A DNA stretch of 64,000 bases from contig CAXTAK010000003.1 of the NCBI GenBank assembly GCA_964242735.1, positions 186,001 through 250,000 on the forward strand, given 5' to 3'. The translations under genes and the position numbers were made by a program. Every line of letters starts with the position of its first letter. The first letter of the stretch is position 1. Under the pieces are notes generated by a model. The model had not been told where the DNA came from. It saw only the letters and a list, made by a program, of their open reading frames with translations, and made no database searches. Origin of the DNA: CADCUY01 sp964242735 (GTDB taxonomy: Bacteria > Actinomycetota > Actinomycetes > Actinomycetales > Quadrisphaeraceae). This document shows, in pieces, positions 8,387 to 17,554 of this stretch.

Positions 8387-8974
8387 GTGCGCCCGGCCGT
8401 CAGCTACGACGACGTGGAGGCCCTCGAGGTGCGCGCGCGGACGCCAGCGCAGCACCGCGACGTGGCGGCCACCCTCGCGAGGTGGGCGCAGGACCCTCAC
8501 CCGGACGACGACGACGCCGCACCGGCGCAGCTGCTCGTCGCCGCCGGCGACCACCTGCGCATGGCGGGCGACGTCGACGGCGCGCCGGAGCTGTGTCGCC
8601 GGGCGGTGGACGCCCAGGGCCCGGCACACCCCGAGGCGCGGGTCCACTGGCACCGGGCTCCGCTGGACGTCGGCCGCACCGACCAGGCGCACGAGGTCGC
8701 GGACCAGCTGCGCCGCTCGGCGCCGACCGACGGGGGCGCGTACGAGTTCGTCGAGGAGTCCTACGAGTCCGCTGGTGACCTCGCCCGGGCGCACCGCTGG
8801 TCCACCCTCGGCGTGACCCGCCAGGAACGCCTCGTCGACGACGGACGAGCGGACCGGCTCACGCAGATGTGGCTGGGCTCGCTGCTGCGCGGGCGGTGGC
8901 GTGTTCGCCGGGCGATGGGACTGCCGCTCGACGAGGACGACGAGGCGGTCGGCCCCCCGCCTGCCGAGCGGTGA
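8387..8974 (+). CDS. tetratricopeptide-like hypothetical protein
   Basis: A 195-aa soluble protein made of helical pairs that read like degenerate TPR repeats (for example QLLVAAGDHLRMAGDVDGA followed by LCRRAVDA, and ADQLRRSAPTDGGAYEFV followed by YESAGDLARAHRW). It lacks catalytic motifs, so a scaffold role is plausible, but the function is unknown. The GTG at 8387 marks the point where codon use becomes orderly; a CAGTGT hexamer lies 6 nt upstream. The frame stays open upstream but encodes only Pro/Arg/Gly-rich sequence. Confidence 0.65.
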   Translation: MRPAVSYDDVEALEVRARTPAQHRDVAATLARWAQDPHPDDDDAAPAQLLVAAGDHLRMAGDVDGAPELCRRAVDAQGPAHPEARVHWHRAPLDVGRTDQAHEVADQLRRSAPTDGGAYEFVEESYESAGDLARAHRWSTLGVTRQERLVDDGRADRLTQMWLGSLLRGRWRVRRAMGLPLDEDDEAVGPPPAER

Positions 8975-9021
8975 GGCCTCACACGCCGACCCGGCGCGTC
9001 GCGCGCCCCGAGCGGGCGGCG

Positions 9022-10323
9022 GTGACGGACCCGGCCGGCCCCGACGGCGCGCCCACCCGGTGGCCCCGGTGGCACTGGTCGAGCGGGCGGGGCCTGGCGA
9101 CCACGGTCCTGCGCACCGCCACGGGACTGCTGGCGGCCGTGCTGCTGATCGCCGCGGCGACGGCCGTGCTGCCCGGCCCGCACCTCCACCTCCTGGTGGT
9201 GTCCGTGGTCGCCGTCGAGCAGGCGCTGCTGCTGGTCGCCGGTGCACTGGTGGTGCTGGTCCTGTGCGCCACCACGGCGCGCGCCCGCGGCGCCGGGTCG
9301 CGGCGGTGGCGCGCGGCACCGGAGGCCATCGCCGCGGTGGCCGCGGTGGTGGTGGCCGCCGTGGCGCTGACGACGACGGCGGACCAGGTCGCCGCGGCGC
9401 GGCGCGAGGGCGCCGACGTCGCGTGGTCGCGCTACCTCGCCGGCACCGGCGCCACCGCCGCGAGCGGCCCGAGCAGCACCGAGGTGTACGCCACCGTCGA
9501 CGGGCAGGAGCTGCTCGCCGACGTCTGGCGCCCACCCGCGGGGTCGCCGCCGGCGCCGGCGGCCGGGCGGCGCGCGGTGGTGCGGGTGCACGGCGGGTCG
9601 TGGTCCGCGGGGGTGCGCAGCGGCACCCCCGAGTGGGACGCCGAGCTGGCTGCCGCCGGCGCCGTGGTGGTCGACGTCGACTACCGCCTCGCCGGCAGCG
9701 GGACCGGCACCAGCAGAGGCACCGGCAGCGGGGTGGGTGGTGGAGCCGGCTGGCGCGAGCAGCCCCGCGACGTCGCCTGCGCCCTGGCCTGGGTGGGGGC
9801 GAACGCCTCGCGCCTCGGGGTCGACCCCGCGCGGGTGGCGGTGATGGGCGAGTCGGCCGGGGCGCACCTGGCGCTGGTGGCCGCGTACGCACTCGAGTCC
9901 TACCCGCCCTCGTGCGGCCTGGCGGCGCTGCGCCCGGACGCCGTCGTCGCGCTGTACCCCCCGACGGAGCTGGTCTCCCTGGAGCGCTCCGGGGGGTGGC
10001 GCCACCCCGACGTCCTGGAGGGTGAGGGTGTGCTCGACCTGATGGGCGCCTCACCGGAGCGGGCCCCGGCCGACTACGCCGAGGCGTCCCCGCTGACCCA
10101 CGCCACCGCCGGGGTGCCGCCCACCCTGCTGATCCACGGCGACCACGACCAGGTGGTGCCCGTGGACCAGTCGCGGCGGCTGGCCGAGGCGCTGGCAGCG
10201 GCCGGGGTGGAGCACCGACTCGTGGAGCTGCCGTTCTCCAACCACGGGTTCGACGTGGCGTGGGGCGGGGTGGGCGCGCAGACCGCGCGCACCGCCGTCG
10301 CGGGATGGCTGCGCGACCACTGA
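9022..10323 (+). CDS. membrane-anchored alpha/beta hydrolase (HSL/BD-FAE esterase type)
   Basis: Esterase/lipase-like protein of 433 aa with an N-terminal membrane region and an outside-facing hydrolase domain. Three hydrophobic helices span about residues 30-125. The hydrolase domain follows with the oxyanion motif VHGGSW near residue 193, nucleophile elbow GESAG near 275, catalytic Asp in HGDHDQVV and His in SNHGFD. A Gly/Ser/Thr-rich loop lies between the HGG motif and the elbow. GTG at 9022 lies 47 nt after the previous stop. The substrate is unknown; the fold is shared with carbohydrate and xenobiotic esterases. Confidence 0.85.
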   Translation: MTDPAGPDGAPTRWPRWHWSSGRGLATTVLRTATGLLAAVLLIAAATAVLPGPHLHLLVVSVVAVEQALLLVAGALVVLVLCATTARARGAGSRRWRAAPEAIAAVAAVVVAAVALTTTADQVAAARREGADVAWSRYLAGTGATAASGPSSTEVYATVDGQELLADVWRPPAGSPPAPAAGRRAVVRVHGGSWSAGVRSGTPEWDAELAAAGAVVVDVDYRLAGSGTGTSRGTGSGVGGGAGWREQPRDVACALAWVGANASRLGVDPARVAVMGESAGAHLALVAAYALESYPPSCGLAALRPDAVVALYPPTELVSLERSGGWRHPDVLEGEGVLDLMGASPERAPADYAEASPLTHATAGVPPTLLIHGDHDQVVPVDQSRRLAEALAAAGVEHRLVELPFSNHGFDVAWGGVGAQTARTAVAGWLRDH

Positions 10324-10526
10324 CCGGTGCCTACAGCCCAGCGCGGGGTCGGCCTGTCCGGTGACCACGACCCCGCCCCGCACGGCTGCCCGCGCCGCGC
10401 ACCGGGGACACCTCGGGAGAGGTCGCAGGAGACGTCGCGGCGGGCACCACGGGGCGGGACGACCCGAGCCGGGTCGGCTCACTGGACCTGGTCCTGCACC
10501 TGATCGGTGCCGCACCCGGCACAGCG

Positions 10527-10934
10527 GTGGAGGTAGCGGGGCGGGCGTGCGAGCTCGTGAGCGAGGCGCTCGTCGGCAGCGCGGTGGCGGTCTCGCTGCT
10601 GGACCGGGGCACGTGGACGGTCCTCGCGGAGGTCGGTGGCACCGGAGTCGGTGGTGACCGATCCGGTGGTGCTGGACCGGCGGCCCAGGCCTCGCTGCGC
10701 CGCTCCGACTCGCGCACCGCCCTGGCCGCGGCGGAGTCGCTGCGGACCGCGAGCGAGACGATGGGGGCCACCGCGCTGGCGGCGGCGTGCGCGGCGCTGC
10801 ACACCGCCGGTGTGGAGACCGGGCGGGCGTTCCTGCCCTCGCTCCTGCTGCACAGCCAGCAGCTGCAGGACGAGATGGCGCCCTACACCGACCCCGCCGC
10901 GGTCTGCGCGGCCATGAGCGGCGCCCGGGTGTGA
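10527..10934 (+). CDS. hypothetical protein
   Basis: A 135-aa product with two helical segments (VAGRACELVSEALVGSAV and TMGATALAAACAALHTAG) and no match I recognise. The frame stays open and protein-like for about 50 codons upstream (DDPSRVGSLDLVLHLIGAA), yet no ATG or GTG is available there, so the true start may be different or the 5' end damaged. It ends 40 nt before the convergent clpB stop. Confidence 0.4.
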   Translation: MEVAGRACELVSEALVGSAVAVSLLDRGTWTVLAEVGGTGVGGDRSGGAGPAAQASLRRSDSRTALAAAESLRTASETMGATALAAACAALHTAGVETGRAFLPSLLLHSQQLQDEMAPYTDPAAVCAAMSGARV

Positions 10935-10974
10935 GCGACGTGCAGCCCTGAGCGACGGCGGGGCCTGGCGCGGC

Positions 10975-13635
10975 TCAGGCCCCCACGGGCACCGGTGGCT
11001 GCACGCGGCGGACGGTGAGCCCAGGAGCCCCGGCGGCGGCCCCGAGCTCACCTGCGCTCGCGTCCGGGCGGTCGACGAGCACGGTGTCGCCGTCGCGGAC
11101 CTGCCCCGAGAGCAGCGCGCGGGCGAGCTGGTCGCCGATCTCACGCTGCACCAGGCGGCGCAGGGGACGCGCCCCGTAGGCGGGGTCGAAGCCCTCCAGC
11201 GCCAGCCACTCCCGTGCCGCGGGCGTGACCTCCAGGCTCAGGCGCCGCCCGGCGAGGCGGGCGGCCATCTGCGTCACCTGCAGGTCGACGATGCGGCTGA
11301 GCTCCTCGATGGCGAGGGCGTCGAAGACCACCACCTCGTCGAGGCGGTTGAGGAACTCGGGCTTGAACGCCGCCCGCACGCTGGTCAGCACCGCCTCCCG
11401 CTGCTGGTCGCGGGTGAGCGAGCCGTCCACCAGGAACTGGCTGCCCAGGTTCGACGTCAGCACGAGGATGGTGCTGCGGAAGTCGACGGTGCGGCCCTGC
11501 CCGTCGGTGAGCCGCCCGTCGTCCATCACCTGCAGCAGGACGTCGAAGACCTCCGGGTGCGCCTTCTCCACCTCGTCGAGCAGCACCACGGAGTACGGGC
11601 GGCGGCGCACCGCCTCGGTGAGCTGGCCGCCGGACTCGTACCCGACGTACCCGGGCGGGGCGCCGATGAGCCGGGCGACGGAGTGCTTCTCGCCGTACTC
11701 GCTCATGTCGAGGCGCACCATGGAGCGCTCGTCGTCGAAGAGGAAGTCGGCGAGGGCCTTCGCGAGCTCGGTCTTGCCGACCCCGGTGGGCCCGAGGAAC
11801 AGGAAGCTCCCGGTGGGCCGGTCGGGGTCGGAGACCCCGGCGCGGGCGCGGCGGACGGCGTCGGAGACCGCGCGCACCGCCTCGCGCTGGCCGACGACGC
11901 GCCGGCCGAGCAGGTGCTCCATCTCCAGGAGCTTCCCGCTCTCCCCCGCGAGCAGGCGCCCGGCGGGGATGCCGGTCCACGCCGAGACCACCGCGGCGAT
12001 GTCGTCGGGCCCGACCCGCTCGGCGACCATCCGGTCACCGGCGCCCGTGCTGGTGCCCGGGGTGCCGGCGGCCTCGTCGGCCTGCGCCGACTCCAGCTCC
12101 CGCTCGAGAGCGGTGATCTCGGTGTACTGGATGCGGCTCGCGCTCTCGTAGTCGGTGTCGCGCAGGGCGCGCTCGTACCGCACCCGGGCGTCGTCCAGGC
12201 GCTGCTTGAGGTCACCGACCCGGTTCAGCCCGGCCTTCTGCGCCTCCCACTGAGCGGCCAGCGCGGCCAGCGCCTCACTGCGGTCGGCCAGCTCCGCCCG
12301 CAGCCGCTCCAGCCGCTCGACCGACGCCGCGTCGTCCTCGTGCTCCAGCGCCAGCTCCTCCATCCGCATCCGGTCGACGGCGCGGGAGAGCTCGTCGATC
12401 GCCAGCGGGGAGGAGTCGATCTCCATGCGCAGCCGCGAGGCGGCCTCGTCGACGAGGTCGATGGCCTTGTCGGGCAGCTGGCGCCCGGAGATGTACCGGT
12501 CGGACAGGGTCGCGGCGGCGACCAGCGCGGCGTCGGTGATCTCGACCTCGTGGTGGGCCTCGTACCTGCCGTTCAAGCCCCTGAGGATCGCGACGGTGTC
12601 CTCCACCGACGGCTCCCCGACGTAGACCTGCTGGAAGCGGCGCTCCAGGGCGGCGTCCTTCTCGATGCGCTGGCGGTACTCCTCCAGCGTCGTGGCCCCG
12701 ACCAGGCGCAGCTCGCCGCGGGCGAGCAGCGGCTTGAGCATGTTCCCGGCGTCCAGGCTTCCCTCGGAGGCGCCAGCGCCGACGACGGTGTGCAGCTCGT
12801 CGATGAAGGTCACGACCTGCCCCTGAGCGCCGCGGATCTCCTCGAGCACGGCCTTGAGGCGCTCCTCGAACTCCCCGCGGTACTTCGCGCCGGCGATCAT
12901 CGCGCCGAGGTCGAGGCTGATGACGCGCTTGCCGCGCAGCGACTCGGGCACGTCGCCGTCGACGATGCGCTGCGCGAGGCCCTCGACGACCGCGGTCTTG
13001 CCGACGCCGGGCTCGCCGATGAGCACCGGGTTGTTCTTGGTGCGCCGGCTCAGGACCTGCACGACGCGGCGGATCTCGGCGTCGCGGCCGATCACCGGGT
13101 CGAGGCGGCCCTCGCGGGCGGCGGCGGTGAGGTCCACCCCGTACTGCGCAAGGGCCTTGAAGGTCCCCTCGGGGTCCTCGGAGGTGACCTTCGCGCCGCC
13201 GCGGAGCTCCGGCAGGGCGGCGAGCAGCGCCTCGCGGGTGGCGCCCGCGGCGCGCAGGGCGTCGGCGGCGGGCTCGCCGGGGGCGCCGGCGGCGAGGCCG
13301 ATCACGAGGTGGTCGGCGGAGACGAACTGGTCGCCCATCGCCTCGGACTCGGTGCGGGCGGTGGTCAGCGCGGTCAGCGCTGCGCGGGAGAGCTGCGGGG
13401 CACCCACGCTGGCGCCGGTCACCCTCGGCAGGGCGGCCAGGCGGGCGGCGCTCGCGGTGGCCAGCGCGGCGACGTCGGCGCCCACCGCCTGCAGCAGGGC
13501 GGAGGCGATCCCGCGCTGGTCGAGCAGGGCCGCGAGCAGGTGCACAGGCTCGACCTGGGAGTGCCCGGCCTGCAGCGCGCGCGTGGCGGCGCCGGCCATG
13601 GCCTCCTGGGCCTTGGTGGTGAGCTTGAGGTCCAT
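10975..13635 (-). CDS. clpB: ATP-dependent disaggregase ClpB
   Basis: Hexameric AAA+ chaperone that extracts polypeptides from aggregates together with DnaK. Visible in order: the N domain with two Clp repeats, AAA-1 with Walker A GEPGVGKTAV and Walker B VTFIDELHT, the coiled-coil M domain (about residues 400-530), and AAA-2 with Walker A GPTGVGKTEL, Walker B VVLLDEVEKAHPE and sensor LTSNLGS. The 886-aa length is typical. ATG at 13635 follows an SD-like GGAGG, and an in-frame extension upstream is excluded because it would cross the promoter. A HAIR-type operator lies just upstream, and hspR is present at 52.5-53.0 kb. Confidence 0.97.
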   Translation of the reverse strand: MDLKLTTKAQEAMAGAATRALQAGHSQVEPVHLLAALLDQRGIASALLQAVGADVAALATASAARLAALPRVTGASVGAPQLSRAALTALTTARTESEAMGDQFVSADHLVIGLAAGAPGEPAADALRAAGATREALLAALPELRGGAKVTSEDPEGTFKALAQYGVDLTAAAREGRLDPVIGRDAEIRRVVQVLSRRTKNNPVLIGEPGVGKTAVVEGLAQRIVDGDVPESLRGKRVISLDLGAMIAGAKYRGEFEERLKAVLEEIRGAQGQVVTFIDELHTVVGAGASEGSLDAGNMLKPLLARGELRLVGATTLEEYRQRIEKDAALERRFQQVYVGEPSVEDTVAILRGLNGRYEAHHEVEITDAALVAAATLSDRYISGRQLPDKAIDLVDEAASRLRMEIDSSPLAIDELSRAVDRMRMEELALEHEDDAASVERLERLRAELADRSEALAALAAQWEAQKAGLNRVGDLKQRLDDARVRYERALRDTDYESASRIQYTEITALERELESAQADEAAGTPGTSTGAGDRMVAERVGPDDIAAVVSAWTGIPAGRLLAGESGKLLEMEHLLGRRVVGQREAVRAVSDAVRRARAGVSDPDRPTGSFLFLGPTGVGKTELAKALADFLFDDERSMVRLDMSEYGEKHSVARLIGAPPGYVGYESGGQLTEAVRRRPYSVVLLDEVEKAHPEVFDVLLQVMDDGRLTDGQGRTVDFRSTILVLTSNLGSQFLVDGSLTRDQQREAVLTSVRAAFKPEFLNRLDEVVVFDALAIEELSRIVDLQVTQMAARLAGRRLSLEVTPAAREWLALEGFDPAYGARPLRRLVQREIGDQLARALLSGQVRDGDTVLVDRPDASAGELGAAAGAPGLTVRRVQPPVPVGA

Positions 13636-13662
13636 CGTGCCTCCGAGAGCGTCGGGGAATGA

Positions 13663-13683
13663 CTTGAGCGTACTGCGCTCAAC
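13663..13683 (-). promoter_or_regulatory. HAIR-type HspR operator overlapping the clpB promoter
   Basis: CTTGAGC-N7-GCTCAAC is close to the HspR consensus CTTGAGT-N7-ACTCAAG. On the minus strand a candidate -35 TTGCAC (13689-13694) and -10 TACGCT (13667-13672), 16 bp apart, place the operator over the promoter, 28 bases upstream of the clpB ATG. Confidence 0.75.
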
Positions 13684-13728
13684 TGCTGGTGCAACGCCAG
13701 CACGCCGGCACACCTTCCCCGCCTCGAC

Positions 13729-14003
13729 ATGACCATCCAGGTGGACGTCCACGAGGCGAGGACGCAGCTCTCCGCGCGCGTCGAGGCCGGCGAGGAGGTG
13801 GTCATCGCCCGGCGCGGGGCACCGGTGACGAGGTCGCCTGGGAGATCGCCACCGAGCACCGCACCGGCGAGCTCGACACGGCCTGGGACCACCGGGACCC
13901 CTTCGACCGGCTGCTCGCCGCCCGGGCGGTGCTGGAGTCGGTGCCGCTGGTCGCCCGCGACCCCGTCTTCGCCGGCGTCCCCGGCATGCGCGTGCTGTGG
14001 TGA
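13729..14003 (+). pseudogene. collapsed toxin-antitoxin locus: Phd-type antitoxin N terminus joined to a PIN-toxin C terminus
   Basis: The ATG at 13729 starts a typical Phd/YefM-type antitoxin N terminus (MTIQVDVHEARTQLSA, then VEAGEEVVIARRGAP). At about 13830 the protein signal jumps frame and becomes the end of a VapC PIN toxin: VAWEIATEHRTGEL, HRDPFDRLLAARAV, VPLVARD and GMRVLW before the stop at 14003. The antitoxin C terminus and the first half of the PIN domain, with its first catalytic Asp, are missing. A deletion across an operon of the form vapB-vapC would give exactly this. It abuts the clpB promoter. Confidence 0.7.
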
Positions 14004-14016
14004 CGGCGGCTCGGCG

Positions 14017-14784
14017 TCAGCGCGGGCGGGGAGCGGTGGTGAGCTGCTCGACGAGGTCGACCACCAGGTCCGGGTGGCTGAGGTACGGCGAGTGGCCGGT
14101 CGGCCACACCCTCACGTCGTCGAAGTGCGCGGTGAACCGGGCTGTCAGCGCCGGGTCGACCGTCCGGTCGTCCCTCCCGGCGACGTAGACGGCACCGGCA
14201 CCGCACCACGTCGCCGCGTCGGGGGCGGCGTCGAAGATCGTCGGCGGCTCCGGGCGGAGGAGCTCGACGGCGCGTGCGGTCGTCTGCTCGTCGACGTCGG
14301 CGTACATCGCGGCGCGGGCACCACCGGCGAGGTCGAGCGCGAGGTGCCCGCTCTCGTCCGGCACGACCGGCACCAGGGAGATGTCGCGCCCCTCGCGCAG
14401 CGCCGTCTCCTCGATGACGGACTGCGGGGACTCACCGACGTCGAGCACGTACGCCATGAGGTGCGCGGTGGTCCCCGCGCCCTCCAGCGTGCCCGCGAGG
14501 ATGCCACCGCTGGAGTGGGCGACCACGAGCGGCGGCCGCTCGGACCGGGCGATCAGCGGCTGCACCAGCAGCCGCGCGTCGGGCAGGGACAGGCCGTGGA
14601 GGTCGGGCACCTCGACGGAGCGCCCGCGCTGCCGCAGACGAGCCACCACCGCCTCCCAGTGCTCGGGGCGGTGCCACGCACCGTGCAGGACGATGACGTC
14701 GGGCGTACCGGTCCCCCCATCCGCTCGTCCGTCGACCACGACCCCCGGTGCGACCCGGGGGCGGTCGCGGCGATCATGCACCAC
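14017..14784 (-). CDS. alpha/beta hydrolase
   Basis: A compact alpha/beta hydrolase of up to 255 aa resembling the small plant/bacterial esterase group (methylesterase-like). DVIVLHGAWHRPEHW gives the oxyanion strand, VVAHSSGG the nucleophile elbow, AGRDDRTV the acid and TGHSPYLSHP the His. The first 25 residues are unconserved, so the true start could be downstream of the GTG at 14784. There is no signal peptide. It lies alone between the toxin-antitoxin remnant and the carboxyltransferase operon. Confidence 0.78.
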   Translation of the reverse strand: MVHDRRDRPRVAPGVVVDGRADGGTGTPDVIVLHGAWHRPEHWEAVVARLRQRGRSVEVPDLHGLSLPDARLLVQPLIARSERPPLVVAHSSGGILAGTLEGAGTTAHLMAYVLDVGESPQSVIEETALREGRDISLVPVVPDESGHLALDLAGGARAAMYADVDEQTTARAVELLRPEPPTIFDAAPDAATWCGAGAVYVAGRDDRTVDPALTARFTAHFDDVRVWPTGHSPYLSHPDLVVDLVEQLTTAPRPR

Positions 14785-14828
14785 CGCGGGGGTCCGAGGT
14801 CACCTCGCGAGCGACCGGGACACCGCGG

Positions 14829-16352
14829 TCAGCGCCCCACGGACCGGTAGCGCGCGAGCCTGGCCGCAGTGCGCTCCCCGGGCTCCCGACCGGCCAGCGC
14901 CACGAGCTCGGCGGCCAGGACCCGCCCGAGCCGGGCGCAGAACTCCACCGGCTCCTGCGCGGCGTCGGGGCGCTCGGGCACCACCACGTCGACCAGGCCC
15001 GCGGCCACCAGGTCGGCCGAGCGCACGCCCTGCTCGGCGGCCATCTGCGGTGCGTGCTGGACGTCGCGGTGCACGATCGCGCTGGCGCCCTCCGGCGGCA
15101 GCGGCGACAGCCAGCCGTGCCGCGCCGCCACCACGCGGTCCGCGGGCACCAGCGCCAGCGCCGCGCCGCCGGTGCCGGAGCCGAGCAGCACGGCGACGGT
15201 GGGCGTGGGCAGGGTGACCAGGTCGGCCAGGGAGCGGGCGATCTCCCCCGCGAGCCCGCCCTGCTCGGCCTCCACGGTCAGCGCGGCGCCGGGGGTGTCG
15301 ATCACCGTGACCAGCGGCAGACCCAGCTCACCGGCCAGGGCCATGCCGCGCCGGGCCGCCCGCAGCGCCCCCGGGCCGAGCGGCGCCCCTGCCTCCTGGC
15401 CGTCGCGGTCCTGCCCCAGCAGCACGCACGCGGCGCTCCCGAAGCGGCACAGCGCCAGCAGCAGCCCGGGGTCGGTCTCCCCCGCGCCGGTGCCCTGCAG
15501 GGGCAGCACGTCGGTGGCGGCGTGGCCCAGCAGGGCGCGCACCCCCGGGCGGCGGGGGTCGCGCGAGCGCACCACGGACTCCCACGCCGGCACGTCCGAG
15601 GGGCCGCGGTCGACGTCCCCCGCCAGCAGCACCGGCGGCGGCTGCGCGGCAGGGCCCGGCTGGAGGATGCGCAGCGCCCGGTCGGCCACCTCGCGCACGT
15701 GGCGCGGGGAGAGGACGGCATCGACCAGGCCCCGGCGGAACAGGTTCTCCGCGGTCTGCACCCCCGCTGGGAACGGCGTGCCGTGCAGCGCCTCGTACAC
15801 CCGGGGGCCGAGGAAGCCCACCAGCGCGCCGGGCTCGGCGATGGTCACGTGCCCCAGCGAGCCCCACGAGGCGAACACCCCGCCGGTGGTGGGGTGGCGC
15901 AGGTAGACCAGGTAGGGCAGCCCCGCGGCGCGGTGCGCGGCGATCGCGGCGGAGACCTTGACCATGGTCAGGAAGGCGACCGTGCCCTCCTGCATCCGGG
16001 TGCCGCCGGACGCCGGCGCCGCCAGCAGCGGCAGGCGCTCGGCGGTGGCGCGCTCGACGGCGGCGACGAGCCGGTCGGCGGCCGCCACGCCGATGGAGCC
16101 GGCGAGGAAGGCGAACTCGCAGACCGCCACCGCCACGCGCCGTCCGCGCAGGCGGCCCTCGCCGGTGATCACCGCTTCGTCGGTGCCGGCGCGCTGCGCG
16201 GCGCGCTCCAGGGCGGCGGCGTACTGCGGGCTGGTCGCCGGCTGGTGCGGGGCGGTGTCCCAGGAGCGGTGGCTGCCGGGGTCCAGGACCAGGTCGAGCA
16301 GCTCGTGCGCCCCGACCGAGCGGGCGCGCCCGGTGGGGCTCGGGGCGCTCAC
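14829..16352 (-). CDS. fused AccD/AccA-type carboxyltransferase
   Basis: A 507-aa protein joining the beta and alpha halves of an acyl-CoA carboxyltransferase. The AccD-like half has SGGTRMQEG and PTTGGVFASWGSLGHV with the CoA/biotin oxyanion glycines; the AccA-like half has VTVIDTPGAALTVEAEQGG and LLGSGTGGAAL. The cysteine zinc ribbon of bacterial AccD is absent from the N terminus. No biotin carboxylase or biotin carrier gene is nearby. The GTG start overlaps the stop of the CoA-transferase by 4 bases. Fusions of this shape carboxylate acyl-CoA, but the related MdcD/MdcE pair of malonate decarboxylase runs in reverse, and the operon context allows either. Confidence 0.85.
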   Translation of the reverse strand: MSAPSPTGRARSVGAHELLDLVLDPGSHRSWDTAPHQPATSPQYAAALERAAQRAGTDEAVITGEGRLRGRRVAVAVCEFAFLAGSIGVAAADRLVAAVERATAERLPLLAAPASGGTRMQEGTVAFLTMVKVSAAIAAHRAAGLPYLVYLRHPTTGGVFASWGSLGHVTIAEPGALVGFLGPRVYEALHGTPFPAGVQTAENLFRRGLVDAVLSPRHVREVADRALRILQPGPAAQPPPVLLAGDVDRGPSDVPAWESVVRSRDPRRPGVRALLGHAATDVLPLQGTGAGETDPGLLLALCRFGSAACVLLGQDRDGQEAGAPLGPGALRAARRGMALAGELGLPLVTVIDTPGAALTVEAEQGGLAGEIARSLADLVTLPTPTVAVLLGSGTGGAALALVPADRVVAARHGWLSPLPPEGASAIVHRDVQHAPQMAAEQGVRSADLVAAGLVDVVVPERPDAAQEPVEFCARLGRVLAAELVALAGREPGERTAARLARYRSVGR

Positions 16353-17554
16353 CGCAGGTCGAGCCAGGCCCGCAGGGCCTCGCCGTCGGCGTCGAGCAGC
16401 GGGGGGGCGGTGTGCTCCCGGCGGGTGGTCTCACCGCCGTCGGCGGCGAAGAAGCGCAGCGGCGGCCCGGGCAGGGTGATGGGCCCCAGGGTGGGGTGCT
16501 GGACGTCGAGGAGGAGGCCCTGGCTGGCGGTCTGCTCCCACGCGTAGACCTCCTCGAGGTCGCGCACCCTGCCCGCGGGGACGCCGGCCTCCTCCAGGCG
16601 GGCCAGCAGCGCCTCGGCCGGCCAGTCGGAGAACGCCTCCTCCACCCGGGCGATCACCTGCTCGCGGTGGGCGACCCGCTCGCCGTTGGTCGCCATGCCC
16701 TCGGCGGCGGGGTCGACGTCGAACGCGGCGCAGAAGCGCTGCCACAGGCCCTGCGAGCCGACCGCGATCTGCACCGACCCGTCGGCGCAGCGGAACAGCC
16801 CGTAGGGGGCGATGGAGGGGTGGTGGTTGCCCTGGGCGCGCCCGACCTCCCCCGCGACGGTGAACCGGGTGCCCTGGAAGGCGTGGACCCCGACGATCGC
16901 GGCGAGCAGGGAGGTGCGCACCACCTGGCCCACCCCGGTGCGCTCGCGCTCCACCAGCGCCGCCAGCACCCCGTACGCGCCGTACATCCCCGCCAGGAGG
17001 TCACCGATCGGCACCCCCACGCGCTGCGGGTCGTCGGCGGCGGGGCCGGTGACCGACATCAGGCCGGCCTCGCCCTGGGCGATCTGGTCGTAGCCGGCGC
17101 GCCCGCCCTCGGGGCCGTCGTGGCCGAAGCCGCTGATCGAGAGCACCACCAGGCGGGGGTTGAGGACCGCCAGGCGCGCCGGGTCGAAGCCGAGGCGGTC
17201 GAGCACCCCGGGGCGGAAGTTCTCCACCAGGACGTCGGCCCGCTCCAGCAGGGCTTCCAGCACCACGCGCCCGTCGGGCGACTTCAGGTCGAGGGCGATC
17301 GACTCCTTGTTGCGGTTGCAGGAGAGGAAGTAGGTGGACTCCCGGTCGGCGCCCGCACCGGTGCCTGCCGGGCCCTGCGGCTGGATGAAGGGCGGACCCC
17401 AGCCCCTCGTGTCGTCGCCGGTGCCCGGGGTCTCCACCTTCACCACCCGGGCCCCGAGGTCGCCCAGCATCATCCCGGCGTGCGGCCCGGCCAGGGCCCG
17501 GCTGAGGTCGACGACGAGGGTGCCCGCCAGCGGGCCGGCTCCCGCGCCCGTCAC
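16349..17554 (-). CDS. CaiB/BaiF family (class III) CoA-transferase
   Basis: A 401-aa formyl-CoA-transferase-like enzyme that moves CoA between carboxylic acids. Family signatures are VVDLSRALAGPHAGMMLGDL at the N terminus, VKVETPGTGDDTRGWGP, CNRNKESIALDLK, and PIGDLLAGMYG where the Asp (near residue 184) is the expected acyl-enzyme nucleophile. GTG at 17554 overlaps the upstream transporter stop by 4 bases, and its own stop overlaps the next GTG, so translation of all three genes is probably coupled. The likely acid is the transporter substrate, activated with CoA from acetyl-CoA or succinyl-CoA; this is inferred from context. Confidence 0.9.
   Translation of the reverse strand: MTGAGAGPLAGTLVVDLSRALAGPHAGMMLGDLGARVVKVETPGTGDDTRGWGPPFIQPQGPAGTGAGADRESTYFLSCNRNKESIALDLKSPDGRVVLEALLERADVLVENFRPGVLDRLGFDPARLAVLNPRLVVLSISGFGHDGPEGGRAGYDQIAQGEAGLMSVTGPAADDPQRVGVPIGDLLAGMYGAYGVLAALVERERTGVGQVVRTSLLAAIVGVHAFQGTRFTVAGEVGRAQGNHHPSIAPYGLFRCADGSVQIAVGSQGLWQRFCAAFDVDPAAEGMATNGERVAHREQVIARVEEAFSDWPAEALLARLEEAGVPAGRVRDLEEVYAWEQTASQGLLLDVQHPTLGPITLPGPPLRFFAADGGETTRREHTAPPLLDADGEALRAWLDLR

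Noticed and set aside
11557..13662. 701-codon open frame on the plus strand opposite clpB
   Set aside because: It mirrors clpB codon positions, is full of Gly/Ala/Arg/His low complexity and has no domain; a GC-driven shadow.
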